Notes: generated by a model not told the origin, from the sequence alone. A DNA stretch of 41,267 nucleotides from Geobacter sp. UBA6151 (GCA_002423105.1 DIUT01000010.1:1-41267); one strand, 5' to 3'. Counted from the first letter of the stretch, positions 24,138-33,193 are shown. A program made the numbers and translations.

Positions 24138-25259
24138 ATGGGACTCTTCGGTGGGCCAAGCAAGCAGGAACTGTTTGAAAAAGACAATGAGATCAAAAAA
24201 CTGATGCAGATGATGGACAATGTGGACAATATTGTCATGCTCTGTGATGCTACTCAGGAAAACAAGATTTTTTATCAGAATCGCCGGGCCAAAGAGTTGC
24301 TGCAACAGCATCGCTCCGAACTGAATGCCGGTCTGCGGGGGGCGGATGTGGCCAATGCTGCCGGTAATTCCATCCACCAGTACCACAAGGATCCCAACAG
24401 GGTTCGCCGTATTTTTACCGACCCTCGTTCGTCCATGCCGCACAGCGCTGATATTCCGATTGGGGGTGTCACCCTGCGCACAACCGCCTACCCGATCTGG
24501 GATCCGAACGACAGCAGCAAGGTGCTTTGTTACATGGCCTGCTGGAGTGACATAACCGCTGAAAAACAGATCAAGGAACAGCAGTATAAGGATATCGAGC
24601 GTAAGAACTATCTGGAGGAGCGGATTCACCAGATCGCCACAGCCATGGAAGAGATGAGCATGACTGTCAACGAGGTTGCTGGTAATACCACCAATGCTGC
24701 TGATGCTGCTTCACAGGTGGCTGACAGTGCCCATGAGGGACAACGGGTGGTGAATCAGGCGGTCAAGGGGATGCAGCAGGTGGCTGAAGTGGTCCGCTCG
24801 TCGGCAGTCATCGTGGGTAACCTTGGCGCAACGTCGGAAAAAATCGGTGAGATCGTCAATGTCATCAATGAAATTGCCGATCAGACCAACCTGCTGGCCT
24901 TGAACGCTGCCATTGAGGCGGCCCGTGCCGGTGAGATGGGGCGCGGTTTTGCGGTGGTTGCTGACGAGGTCCGCCGTCTCGCGGAACGTACCATGGCCTC
25001 AACCAAGCAGATCGGTTCCATGGTTTCGGAAATCCAGTCCGGCACCCAGAAGGCGGTTACCTCCATTGAAGGCGGTAAGGCCGAGGCTGAGCGTGGGGAA
25101 CAGCTTTCCCACCAGGCAGAGGCTTCCCTGATCGCCATTGTTGATTCCATTGAAAACATCAAGTCAATGATTTCCCAGATTGCCACGGCTTCTGAGGAAC
25201 AGGCAGCCACTGCAACGGTGATTGCCGGTAACCTGGAAGAGATTTCACGAGCCAACTGA
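24138..25259 (+). CDS. Cytosolic PAS-type methyl-accepting chemoreceptor
   Basis: 373 residues without any membrane segment. Residues about 22-145 form a PAS-like input domain (MMDNVDNIVMLCDATQENKIFYQNRRAKELL ... AYPIWDPNDSSKVLCYMACWSDITAEK). The signalling domain begins at about 165 and has the conserved hairpin tip EIADQTNLLALNAAIEAARAGEMGRGFAVVADEVRRLAERT (about residues 245-285). It ends with a short return helix, so the helical bundle is of a short class. It would modulate a CheA kinase from the cytoplasm. The ligand or cofactor of the input domain is unclear. An AAAGGGAGA box precedes the start. It shares the 44-bp palindromic terminator with the converging NlpC gene. Confidence 0.92.
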   Translation: MGLFGGPSKQELFEKDNEIKKLMQMMDNVDNIVMLCDATQENKIFYQNRRAKELLQQHRSELNAGLRGADVANAAGNSIHQYHKDPNRVRRIFTDPRSSMPHSADIPIGGVTLRTTAYPIWDPNDSSKVLCYMACWSDITAEKQIKEQQYKDIERKNYLEERIHQIATAMEEMSMTVNEVAGNTTNAADAASQVADSAHEGQRVVNQAVKGMQQVAEVVRSSAVIVGNLGATSEKIGEIVNVINEIADQTNLLALNAAIEAARAGEMGRGFAVVADEVRRLAERTMASTKQIGSMVSEIQSGTQKAVTSIEGGKAEAERGEQLSHQAEASLIAIVDSIENIKSMISQIATASEEQAATATVIAGNLEEISRAN

Positions 25260-25273
25260 TACGGGTATGGCGT

Positions 25274-25317
25274 TGCAACAGAAAAAGGCGGCCAATTGGC
25301 CGCCTTTTTCTGTTGCA
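25274..25317. terminator. Bidirectional terminator, 44-bp perfect palindrome
   Basis: Two 22-base arms centred on 25295/25296 pair without a mismatch, with AAAAAGGCGGCC at the core of one and the mirror GGCCGCCTTTTT at the other. It lies between the convergent chemoreceptor and NlpC/P60 genes and provides a poly-T run in both directions. Confidence 0.9.
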
Positions 25318-25340
25318 GTATATGCTATTGACGGTGAACT

Positions 25341-26387
25341 CTATTTTACCAGTGCTTCCATCAGGCCCAGGCCCAGATGATCGTTCTTCTGGGTATCGCT
25401 CTCACGCTCTTCTTCCACATCCAGTATCAAACTCTGGACGTCAAAGGTGTCGGGGTTGATCTGCTCAAAGCGGCGGGCACCCAGATATCTGGACATGTAG
25501 TACGGGGTGTCCATGGAGGAGATGACCACACGGCGGCCCTTGGATGAGGCATGGATCATCTTGCGGTTGCCAAGGTAAATACCGACATGGGAAGGAAATG
25601 ATGCATAGGTGCTGAAAAACACCAGATCACCTTTGCGCAGCATATCTCCACCGGAAACTGCATTCCCGGTCAGGAACTGTTCACGGGCCGTGCGGGGAAG
25701 ACCGATTTTCTGGTCGCGGAATACTTGCTGCGTGAAGCTTGAGCAATCAAGGGCATTACGGCTGTTGCCGCCAAAGCGGTAGCGAGCGCCAAGAAAACTG
25801 TAGGCTGTCTGCTTCAGGTTGCCGAAAGTATTACGGTCTTCAAGATTTTTTGCCAGATCAACCGGAGCGTCAGTGCCGATGTCGGTAAGCTCTGCCAGCG
25901 TGTCGGTAAATTCCTGTTCATGAAGGATTTCCGAGTTGGCGGTCCTGAGGCGTTGATCAACGGACTTCCTGGCAATTTTTGTTGTGTTGCAGACGGATGA
26001 TTCTGCAAGCGCCAGTGTTTGACCGGCTTTGATAATGTTGCCTTTGATTTTGTTCAGACGGCGCAATTCGGCCATCTTGATGCCAGTCTTGCGCGCAATG
26101 CCGGGTAGGGTGTCGCCCTTGGCAACAACGTAAGGGGTGCAGGTTTCGGCTGTTTTGTCGGTAGCGCGTTCACGGGCCGGAATGATGATGGTGGTGCCTT
26201 TGACCAGACGGTTGCTGCTTAAATGATTAAGAGTCTTGATCTCCTCGGCTGTGACACGATATTTGCGGGCAATGGCGGAAAGTGTCTCGCTGGTGCGTAC
26301 AACATGGGTTTTTGCTGCAAGCGCCGGGAGAGGGAGACTGATCAGGAGCAGGGAAATGGCAGATATAAGGCGTAATCGATGCTTCAT
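25341..26387 (-). CDS. LysM-NlpC/P60 peptidoglycan endopeptidase
   Basis: 348 residues from the ATG at 26387 with AAGGAGG. A signal peptide (1-24, ending PALAA) is followed by two LysM peptidoglycan-binding modules (about 27-70 and 84-127), a linker, and the NlpC/P60 domain (about 190-310). The catalytic Cys215 is in NALDCSSFTQ, His267 in SHVGIYLG and a third polar residue in MIHAS (His279). The enzyme would cut peptide stems at the gamma-D-Glu-diaminopimelate bond in the periplasm. A consensus promoter lies 50 bases upstream. It follows the diadenylate cyclase gene by 91 bases on the same strand. Confidence 0.92.
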   Translation of the reverse strand: MKHRLRLISAISLLLISLPLPALAAKTHVVRTSETLSAIARKYRVTAEEIKTLNHLSSNRLVKGTTIIIPARERATDKTAETCTPYVVAKGDTLPGIARKTGIKMAELRRLNKIKGNIIKAGQTLALAESSVCNTTKIARKSVDQRLRTANSEILHEQEFTDTLAELTDIGTDAPVDLAKNLEDRNTFGNLKQTAYSFLGARYRFGGNSRNALDCSSFTQQVFRDQKIGLPRTAREQFLTGNAVSGGDMLRKGDLVFFSTYASFPSHVGIYLGNRKMIHASSKGRRVVISSMDTPYYMSRYLGARRFEQINPDTFDVQSLILDVEEERESDTQKNDHLGLGLMEALVK

Positions 26388-26434
26388 GTAACCTCCTTCC
26401 TTGCAATGGGGCAATTTGTAAACAGGGTTTGCTG

Positions 26435-26462
26435 TATATACCAATTGTTACAATCTTGTCAA
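26435..26462 (-). promoter_or_regulatory. Sigma-70 promoter of the NlpC/P60 gene
   Basis: Read on the minus strand: TTGACA (26457-26462), 16 bases, TATATA (26435-26440). This is a close match to consensus, about 50 bases before the start codon at 26387. It overlaps none of the cyclase gene. Confidence 0.7.
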
Positions 26463-26478
26463 GATATTAGGGGGTTTG

Positions 26479-27642
26479 TCAGCGTTGCTGCGGTTTGCGT
26501 GCGGCGGGCACCGCCCGTATGACTACCTTTACGCTTGTCGGTTCCAGGCTCACGACTCTCATGCCAGAGGGGACTCGGACGTTGGCGGCGGAGACGGCCA
26601 GGGTGTTGTTCCCTTCCCGTATTCCGGCAAGATCCAGATCGGCGGTCAGGTCAAGCTGTCGGGGCGAAGGAGCAAGTCCGGAATTTGAGCGAAGTCTGAC
26701 CGTAACCTCGTCCGGTGACACGCGGGTGAGGCTCATGCCTTCGGGCAGGCCGTGAAAAGTCAGGGGAACCGGTATGATTGCAACCTCTCCCTGGCGGAGC
26801 GAGAACAGCAGCCATATAACGGATACGGCGATAACAATGGCGGCCTTGACTGGCAGGTTACGGAAAATCCTGCCCGGCAGAGGGTTGTCGTTTTTCAGGT
26901 CGCTGAAGGTCAGCAATTCTTCCAGATGTGCTTTCAGCTGTTGGGCATTTTCCATTGGTAGAAATCGGTTTTCGACAGCAAGACTCACCTCTCCACGCTC
27001 TTCGGAAACCACCACGACCAGCGCATCGGAACACTCGCTCAAGCCCAGGGCGGCGCGGTGGCGCGTGCCGAGATGCTGGGGCAGGTTGTGGTCATCGGAA
27101 AGGGGTAGATGGCAGGAGGCTTGGGCTATTCTGCCGTTGCGAATCAGCATGGCGCCGTCATGCAGGGGGGTCTTGTCCATGAAGATGCTGCGTACAAGCG
27201 CCGGAGACACCAGAGAGTCAATATCGATGCCGTTGCGGATATGTTCGTCCAGCAGATCCTTGCGTTCAAAAATAATCAGGGCGCCGCAACGCTCCTCGGC
27301 AAGTTCAAAGGCGATCTGTGCAATGAGTGACGCGGAAGAACAGAGCGGTTTGTCCGCCCCTCCTGCCAGTTCCCTGACACGGCTGAAGCGGTAGAGGGCC
27401 TGACGAATCTCGTTTTGAAACACGACGACAATCAGGACGATCAGCACCGTTCCCAGTTGCTGGAGAATCCAGCTGGTCATATGCAGGCCTGCCTGACGGG
27501 TTACGAAATAGATGGCGGTGATCACCATAAGGCCGGTCAGGGCCTGGAGCGCCCGGCTGTTGCGAAACCATGAGTAGAGCTGATAAATCAGGATGCTCAT
27601 GATCAGTATATCCAGAAAATCCTGTGGTCTGAACTGGGGCAT
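26479..27642 (-). CDS. Diadenylate cyclase fused to a YbbR domain (CdaA-CdaR fusion)
   Basis: 387 residues from the first ATG (27642). Three transmembrane helices (about 11-25, 36-50, 63-78) lead to the DAC domain (about 95-245) with the catalytic DGA at 162-164 and RHR at 194-196, as in CdaA. After a further transmembrane helix (about 264-283) there is one YbbR-type domain (about 284-376, VPLTFHGLPEGMSLTRVSPDEVTVRLR...). CdaA makes cyclic di-AMP; YbbR proteins (CdaR) regulate it and are normally separate. The fusion puts sensor and enzyme in one chain. The ribosome site is weak (AAGG 10 bases off). Divergent from ubiE. No glmM, which often accompanies cdaA, is present here. Confidence 0.9.
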   Translation of the reverse strand: MPQFRPQDFLDILIMSILIYQLYSWFRNSRALQALTGLMVITAIYFVTRQAGLHMTSWILQQLGTVLIVLIVVVFQNEIRQALYRFSRVRELAGGADKPLCSSASLIAQIAFELAEERCGALIIFERKDLLDEHIRNGIDIDSLVSPALVRSIFMDKTPLHDGAMLIRNGRIAQASCHLPLSDDHNLPQHLGTRHRAALGLSECSDALVVVVSEERGEVSLAVENRFLPMENAQQLKAHLEELLTFSDLKNDNPLPGRIFRNLPVKAAIVIAVSVIWLLFSLRQGEVAIIPVPLTFHGLPEGMSLTRVSPDEVTVRLRSNSGLAPSPRQLDLTADLDLAGIREGNNTLAVSAANVRVPSGMRVVSLEPTSVKVVIRAVPAARKPQQR

Positions 27643-27773
27643 GCGGGCTGTGCCTTCTTTGGCTAAGGCCGTGCCAGCGGTATTTGAAACTGCTGGCAAG
27701 GCAACGGAATTTATGCTACAAAATCAGGCTTGTTTATATATCATTTGCAGTATCTGAAGGGTACAGAAAAAAT

Positions 27774-28484
27774 ATGTTCAGGCTTTCGGAAAAAGGGGAG
27801 CAGATTCAGCAGATGTTTGGCGCTATCGCCCCCCGGTATGATTTTTTAAACCGTCTCTTAAGTTTCGGCATTGACCGACGCTGGCGCAAGACCGCCGTCC
27901 GTCTGATCAAGTTTTCCGAGGGCGGACGCGTTCTGGACGTGGCCACCGGCACTGGCGATGTTGCCCTTGAAATTGCACGGATAACGCCGGATTCGGTCAG
28001 GATTACCGGGGCTGACTTCAGTTCCGAGATGGTGCAGCTTGGCACTGAAAAGATAGCGGCAACGCGCTATGCCGGTCGTATCGATTTCAAGGTGGCTCCC
28101 TGTGAAGATCTGCCGTTTCCTTCCCATACCTTTGATTCGGTTACCATCGCCTTCGGTATCCGTAACGTGGTGGACCGGCGTTTGGGGCTGGCTGAACTAT
28201 GGCGCGTGATCAAGCCGGGTGGGCGTCTGGTTATTCTGGAATTTTCCACCCCGCGTTCGGCGCTGTTCCGCTGGGGTTATCACTTCTATTTTCGGCATAT
28301 TCTGCCGGTCATCGGCGGTCTGTTTTCAAAATACAACGCCTACAAATATCTGCCAGACTCGGTGCTGGAGTTTCCGTCCAGTGAGGAGTTCTGCGCCACC
28401 TTAAGTGATATCGGTTTCCGCCATGTCCGCTGCCAGCCGTTAACGTTTGGCATTGCCTCAATCTATGTGGGGACAAAAGAGTAA
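27774..28484 (+). CDS. ubiE: Demethylmenaquinone (ubiquinone) methyltransferase
   Basis: 236 residues from the ATG at 27774; the longer frame upstream lacks a ribosome site, and the one here (GAAGG) is also rather distant. Features of UbiE/MenG: MFGAIAPRYDFLNRLLSFGIDRRWR near the N-terminus, motif I LDVATGTGDVALEIAR (54-69), ADFSSEMVQLG, AFGIRNVVDRRLGLAEL, RVIKPGGRLVILEFSTP and KYNAYKYLPDSV. It methylates demethylmenaquinone with SAM, giving the menaquinone used by the Etf oxidoreductase encoded at 2903. The next gene starts on the base after its stop, so they are co-transcribed. Confidence 0.95.
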   Translation: MFRLSEKGEQIQQMFGAIAPRYDFLNRLLSFGIDRRWRKTAVRLIKFSEGGRVLDVATGTGDVALEIARITPDSVRITGADFSSEMVQLGTEKIAATRYAGRIDFKVAPCEDLPFPSHTFDSVTIAFGIRNVVDRRLGLAELWRVIKPGGRLVILEFSTPRSALFRWGYHFYFRHILPVIGGLFSKYNAYKYLPDSVLEFPSSEEFCATLSDIGFRHVRCQPLTFGIASIYVGTKE

Positions 28485-29294
28485 ATGCGGCTGGATGACC
28501 TGCTTACACTGAAGGAGCGCTTTACCCGGTATGTGGCTGGATTTCTTGACATGGATGCCGAGGGAGTGCGCAATATCCGCCTCAAGGAAGAACACACGCT
28601 CCGGGTAGCGGAGGTGATGGGGAAACTGGTTGAAGGTGAGGGATTACCTGAACAGGAGCGTCTGCTTGCAGCGGCATGCGCACTTTGCCACGATCTGGGG
28701 CGGTTCCCGCAGTACTGCCGCTGGCGCACCTTTCGCGACAGCGATTCCGACAATCATGCCCGGTTGTCGGTTGAGGTAATCCGCGAAGAGCGACTGTTGG
28801 AACAGCTGAACCTTGAAGAACAGGCGCTGATTGAAGAGGCGGTCCGTTTTCACAACCTGTTTGCGCTGCCGGACCGCCATGCATCGCCCCATGGTCGTTT
28901 TATCCGTTTGCTGCGTGATGCGGATAAACTGGATATCTGGCGGGTGTTTCTGGAATATTACCGCCTGCCGGAGCAGGAACGGGCTTCTGCCGTGGGCTTG
29001 GGCTTTCCCGATCTGCCTGAAGTTACGCCAGCGTGTCTTGAGGCGCTTGCAGAAGGCCGGATTGTCAAGCTGGAACATGCCCGTGTGCTGAATGATTTCA
29101 AGCTGCTCCAGATATCCTGGGTGTATGATCTGAATTTTGCCACGTCGTACCGTCTGTTACTGGAGCAGGGATACCTTGATCTGCTGGCAGCAACCCTGCC
29201 GGACAGGCCGGTAATTCATGCTGCAGTTGCTGTTGCCATCAACCACGCCAAACAGATGGCATGTACTGACAGGAGGGGCCATGCCCTTGATTGA
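28485..29294 (+). CDS. HD-domain phosphohydrolase
   Basis: 269 residues. Metal-binding residues of an HD fold: His37 (EEHTLR), His69-Asp70 (CHDLGRFPQY), His123 (RFHN) and Asp145/147 (RDADKLD). The substrate could be a nucleotide or other phosphomonoester; the sequence does not say. The ATG directly follows the ubiE stop, and the last 14 bases overlap the start of the Lon-like gene, so it is coupled on both sides. I do not recognise a named subfamily. A role in cyclic-nucleotide breakdown is possible but no GYP signature of c-di-GMP phosphodiesterases is present. Confidence 0.8.
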   Translation: MRLDDLLTLKERFTRYVAGFLDMDAEGVRNIRLKEEHTLRVAEVMGKLVEGEGLPEQERLLAAACALCHDLGRFPQYCRWRTFRDSDSDNHARLSVEVIREERLLEQLNLEEQALIEEAVRFHNLFALPDRHASPHGRFIRLLRDADKLDIWRVFLEYYRLPEQERASAVGLGFPDLPEVTPACLEALAEGRIVKLEHARVLNDFKLLQISWVYDLNFATSYRLLLEQGYLDLLAATLPDRPVIHAAVAVAINHAKQMACTDRRGHALD

Positions 29295-31755
29295 TAGCTG
29301 TAAACTTCAGGCGAAAGCCCTGCGCTGGACCTGCGACCCGGACCAGTTTGATTTTGAGACCACCTCCGATCTGCCTGACCTGCTGGATGCCGTCGGGCAG
29401 GAGCGGGCACTGCGTTCCATTGAATTTGGCCTGGGGCTCCGCGAAACCGGTTTCAACCTGTATATTTCCGGCCAGACCGGTACCGGTCGCACCTCGACCA
29501 TCCGCAATCTGCTGCGGCAACGGGCCAAGGATGAACCTACGCCGGATGACTGGGTCTACGTTTACAACTTCAAGGATGCCGATAATCCGCTCTCCCTTTC
29601 TTTGCCTGCCGGCAGGGGAAGTGAGCTGGCTGCCGACATGAAGGAACTGGTTGAATCCTTTAAAACCGACATTCCCAAGGCGCTGGAAAGCAAGGAGTAT
29701 GAAGCGCTGCGGGCTGAAATACTTGAAGAGTACCAGAACAACAACAACGAACTGTTTCAACTGCTGGAAAAGGAGTCTGAGGACAAGGGTTTTGTTTTGC
29801 AACGGACCGTTTCCGGTCTGGTGATTGTGCCGCAGAAAGAGGGTAACAACTTCACCCAGGACGAGTATGAAGCCCTGAGTGATGAAGAGCGGGAGCTGCT
29901 GGAGGAGACCGGTAAGGCGCTGACGGAACGTCTGAATGATGTGCTGCGCCAGGTGCGGGATAATGAAAAAGCCACCAAGGAAGCCCTGGCCAAGGCTGAC
30001 CGGGACCTGGGGTTGTCCTGTCTGGGGCATCGGCTTGATCCGCTGCGCGAGAAATATGTCGGCCTTGAAAAGGTGCTGGAGTATCTGGAAACCGTTCAGG
30101 AAGATATCCTGAAAAACCTTGAAGATTTCAAGCCGCAGCCGGTCCAGCCCCAGATACCGGGCCTGAAACTGCCCCGTCAGGAACCCAGCTTCGAGCGCTA
30201 TGATGTCAACCTGCTGGTTGATCACAAGGAAACGCAGGGAGCGCCGATTGTCTTTGAATCCAATCCCACCTACAACAACCTGTTCGGCAGGATCGAGCAC
30301 GTCATGCAGTACGGCGGTGTGGCAGTCACTGATTTCACCATGATCAAGGCCGGGGCACTACACCGTGCCAACGGCGGCTATCTGGTGATTGATGCCCGCG
30401 AAGTACTGATCAACCCCTTTGTCTGGGATTCGCTCAAGCGTTGCATCCGCACTGCTGAAATCCGTATTGAGGACGTACTGGAGCAGTATCGCTTCATGAC
30501 CATGGTGTCGCTGAAGCCTGAACCGGTGCCGCTGTCAGCCAAGATCATCCTGGTGGGCACCCCCTGGATCTATTACCTGCTCTACTATCAGGACCCGGAC
30601 TACCGCAAATTTTTTAAGGTCAAGGCCGAGTTTGACAGCCGGGTGGCGCGTACACCGGAGATCATGCGTGACTATGCCCTGTTTGTGGCCACTCTCTGCC
30701 GGGAACAGAACTTGCTTCCCTTTGACCGGAGCGCCGTGGCTTGCCTGCTGGAATACACCGCACGGATGGTGGATGATCAGTACAAACTTTCCTCACGCTT
30801 CATGGAGATTGCCGATTTTGTCCGTGAGGCCAGCTTCTGGGCGCAGCGGGATGGTAATCAGGTGGTTTCCTGCTCCGATGTGAGCCGGGCCGCCGACGAA
30901 CAGCTTTATCGCGCCAATCGTATTGAGGAGCGGATGCAGGAACTGTTCGATGACGGCACCATCATGGTGGATACCGATGGCGATGTGGTGGGACAGATTA
31001 ACGGTCTGTCGGTTATTTCCCTGGGCGACCATACCTTTGGCCGACCATCACGGATTACGGCCCGTACCTGGCTGGGACAGGGCGGCATGGTCAACATCGA
31101 GCGGGAAGTCAAGCTTTCCGGTCCGATCCATGACAAGGGCGTGATGATCCTGACCGGTTATCTGGGTGGCGTTTTTGCCCAGCGTTTTCCCTTGGCGCTG
31201 TCCGCTTCCATCTGTTTTGAGCAGAACTATGAAGGGGTTGAAGGGGATAGTGCCTCCTCCACCGAGCTATATGCCCTGCTTTCCGCTCTGTCCGGTATCC
31301 CGATCCGTCAGGGAATTGCCGTCACCGGCAGTGTGAACCAGCGGGGAATGATCCAGCCGATTGGTGGCGTCAACCACAAAATTGAAGGTTTTTTTGCCGT
31401 CTGTAAGGCCAAGGGGCTGACCGGTGAGCAAGGGGTGCTGATCCCCAAAGTCAACGAACGGCACCTGATGCTGAAGGAGGAAGTGCTGGAGGCGGTGCGT
31501 GCCGGGCAATTCCATGTCTGGAGTGTTGAAACCGTGGCCCAGGGGATTGAGATTCTGACCGGTAGTGCTGCCGGTGAGCGGAATAAAAGCGGAAGATTTC
31601 CCAAGGGGACCCTGTTTTACCAGGTGGAGTTGGCGCTGAAGAGGATGCACGATCTGATGCATGAAGACGAAGCTGATGAAAAAGATAAGGCAATCCGCGC
31701 AAAAACTAAAGCTCGCAAGAAAAATAACGTTAATAAAAGAAAAGCCGAGGTGTGA
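29281..31755 (+). CDS. Lon-like ATP-dependent protease (LonB-type, AAA_32)
   Basis: 824 residues from the ATG at 29281 with GGAGGGG upstream. The N-terminal AAA region has a Walker A-like SGQTGTGRTS (63-72). A long helical insertion (about 120-290) is followed by the rest of the ATPase with NGGYLVIDAREVL and KIILVGTPWIYYLLYYQDPDY. The C-terminal Lon protease domain has the Ser-Lys dyad: Ser657 in EGDSASSTEL and Lys700 in IGGVNHKIEGFFAV, 43 residues apart as in E. coli Lon (679/722). It lacks the N-terminal Lon substrate domain, so it belongs to the Lon-like AAA_32/LonB_LID group. It is a cytosolic protease of unknown substrates. Its start overlaps the HD gene. Confidence 0.92.
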   Translation: MPLIDSCKLQAKALRWTCDPDQFDFETTSDLPDLLDAVGQERALRSIEFGLGLRETGFNLYISGQTGTGRTSTIRNLLRQRAKDEPTPDDWVYVYNFKDADNPLSLSLPAGRGSELAADMKELVESFKTDIPKALESKEYEALRAEILEEYQNNNNELFQLLEKESEDKGFVLQRTVSGLVIVPQKEGNNFTQDEYEALSDEERELLEETGKALTERLNDVLRQVRDNEKATKEALAKADRDLGLSCLGHRLDPLREKYVGLEKVLEYLETVQEDILKNLEDFKPQPVQPQIPGLKLPRQEPSFERYDVNLLVDHKETQGAPIVFESNPTYNNLFGRIEHVMQYGGVAVTDFTMIKAGALHRANGGYLVIDAREVLINPFVWDSLKRCIRTAEIRIEDVLEQYRFMTMVSLKPEPVPLSAKIILVGTPWIYYLLYYQDPDYRKFFKVKAEFDSRVARTPEIMRDYALFVATLCREQNLLPFDRSAVACLLEYTARMVDDQYKLSSRFMEIADFVREASFWAQRDGNQVVSCSDVSRAADEQLYRANRIEERMQELFDDGTIMVDTDGDVVGQINGLSVISLGDHTFGRPSRITARTWLGQGGMVNIEREVKLSGPIHDKGVMILTGYLGGVFAQRFPLALSASICFEQNYEGVEGDSASSTELYALLSALSGIPIRQGIAVTGSVNQRGMIQPIGGVNHKIEGFFAVCKAKGLTGEQGVLIPKVNERHLMLKEEVLEAVRAGQFHVWSVETVAQGIEILTGSAAGERNKSGRFPKGTLFYQVELALKRMHDLMHEDEADEKDKAIRAKTKARKKNNVNKRKAEV

Positions 31756-31756
31756 T

Positions 31757-32164
31757 ATGGGAATTGCTTGGCGAGATGATCTGGCGATTGGCGTTGAACT
31801 GATTGACAACCAGCACAAGGAGTTGATGGGCCGCTTCGACATGCTTCTGACAGCCTGCCGGGACGGCAAGGGTGGGGATGAATTGCGGCATCTGGTTACG
31901 TTTCTGAATGACTACGTGATCAGCCATTTTCGGGATGAGGAAGCGTTGCAGCGCAAGACCGGTTTTCCTGATTACGAATCTCACCGGCAGGAGCATGAAG
32001 CGTTTGTGGCACGTCTGAAGGAGTTGAAACAGCGGATTGACGAGGATGGCGAGGTGCTGGTGGACCACGTGCTGGATACCAACAAGATGCTGCTGGACTG
32101 GCTGATCAAGCATATTTCAGTCAGAGACCGGGCCATCGGACGTCATATCAACAAGACAAGCTGA
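31757..32164 (+). CDS. Bacteriohemerythrin
   Basis: 135 residues from the ATG at 31757, one base after the Lon-like stop. The full ligand set of a diiron hemerythrin is present: His20 (DNQHKEL), His57 and Glu61 (HFRDEE), His76 and His80 (HRQEHEAF), His119 and Asp124 (HISVRD). It would bind O2 reversibly, for storage, sensing or delivery in a microaerobic or anaerobic bacterium. It ends in a terminator shared with convergent purC. Single-domain, no sensor partner fused. Confidence 0.95.
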   Translation: MGIAWRDDLAIGVELIDNQHKELMGRFDMLLTACRDGKGGDELRHLVTFLNDYVISHFRDEEALQRKTGFPDYESHRQEHEAFVARLKELKQRIDEDGEVLVDHVLDTNKMLLDWLIKHISVRDRAIGRHINKTS

Positions 32165-32191
32165 GCCAGTCAGCAATAATGATATGGTGTA

Positions 32192-32236
32192 AAAAAGAGC
32201 AGCCCTGCCGACAAAATCGGCAGGGCTGCTCTTTTT
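32192..32236. terminator. Bidirectional terminator between hemerythrin and purC
   Basis: A perfect 20-bp stem of AAAAAGAGCAGCCCTGCCGA and its complement encloses a 5-base loop and ends in TTTTT; the mirror side gives poly-T for the minus strand. It lies between convergent genes. Confidence 0.9.
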
Positions 32237-32264
32237 ATAGTCCAGGGGGCTGAAGATGAATCGG

Positions 32265-33155
32265 TCAGAGTGTGATTCCCGCCAGTTTTTGCAGTGCTTC
32301 TTTGTACTTTTCACCGGTTTTGCGTACGATCACTTCAGGCAGAGCCGGGGCCGGGGCGGTCTTGCCCCAGTCCAGCGTTTCAAGGTAATCCCGCAAAAAC
32401 TGCTTGTCAAAGCTGGGTTGCGGGCCGCCGGGCTTGTACTGATCCTTGGGCCAGAAGCGGCTTGAGTCAGGGGTCAGGCATTCATCAATGATGATCAGTT
32501 TTCCTTCGTACACACCGAATTCAAACTTGGTGTCGGCAATGATGATCCCCTTCTGGCTGGCGATTTCCCGTGCGCGGCAGTAGATTTTGATGGTTGCCGC
32601 GCGAGCCTGTTCGGCAAGGTCTTGGCCACACAACTCCGCCATCTGCTCAAAGGTGATGTTCTCGTCGTGGGTGCCCAGTTCCGCTTTGGTGGAGGGGGTG
32701 AAGATCGGCTCGTCCAGGCGGTCTGATTCAAGCAGGCCTTCCGGCAACTTTATGCCGCAGATGGCGCCGGTGGCCACGTAGTCCTTCCAGCCGGAACCGG
32801 AGACGTAGCCGCGTACGATGCACTCCGCTGCCAGCGGCTGGGCCTTTTTGACCCACATGGAGCGTCCCGCAAGTACGTCGGCATAGGGCTGGCAAGCTGC
32901 CGGATAGTCAGCCACGTCGGTGGAAATGATGTGGTTGGGAATAATGTCTTCGATCTGGCTGAACCAGAATTTTGAAATCTGGGTCAGCACCTTGCCTTTG
33001 TCCGGGATCGGTTCGTTCATGATCACGTCAAAGGCTGAGATGCGGTCTGATGTGACCATCAGCAAAGTCTCACCCAGATCGTAGATGTCGCGCACTTTTC
33101 CGCGGTTAACCAGCTTCAGGCCCGGAAAATCGGTTTGTTTGACCGGTTGGGACAT
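32265..33155 (-). CDS. purC: Phosphoribosylaminoimidazole-succinocarboxamide synthase
   Basis: 296 residues from the ATG at 33155 with AAGGAG; the frame opens 10 codons earlier but without a site. It is the long SAICAR synthetase type. Marks: LVNRGKVRDIYDLGETLLMVTSDRISAFDV, the conserved SAFDV/MNEPIPDKGKVLTQIS, VRGYVSGSGWKDY, GIKLPEGL, FTPSTKAELGTHDENI and DECLTPDSSRFWP. It ligates aspartate to CAIR using ATP in purine synthesis. It lies 38 bases downstream of the PpiD/SurA-like gene and may be transcribed with it. Confidence 0.95.
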   Translation of the reverse strand: MSQPVKQTDFPGLKLVNRGKVRDIYDLGETLLMVTSDRISAFDVIMNEPIPDKGKVLTQISKFWFSQIEDIIPNHIISTDVADYPAACQPYADVLAGRSMWVKKAQPLAAECIVRGYVSGSGWKDYVATGAICGIKLPEGLLESDRLDEPIFTPSTKAELGTHDENITFEQMAELCGQDLAEQARAATIKIYCRAREIASQKGIIIADTKFEFGVYEGKLIIIDECLTPDSSRFWPKDQYKPGGPQPSFDKQFLRDYLETLDWGKTAPAPALPEVIVRKTGEKYKEALQKLAGITL

Positions 33156-33193
33156 GATGAACTCCTTGTGTATGTTTTTAGTCAAGTGTTGGT

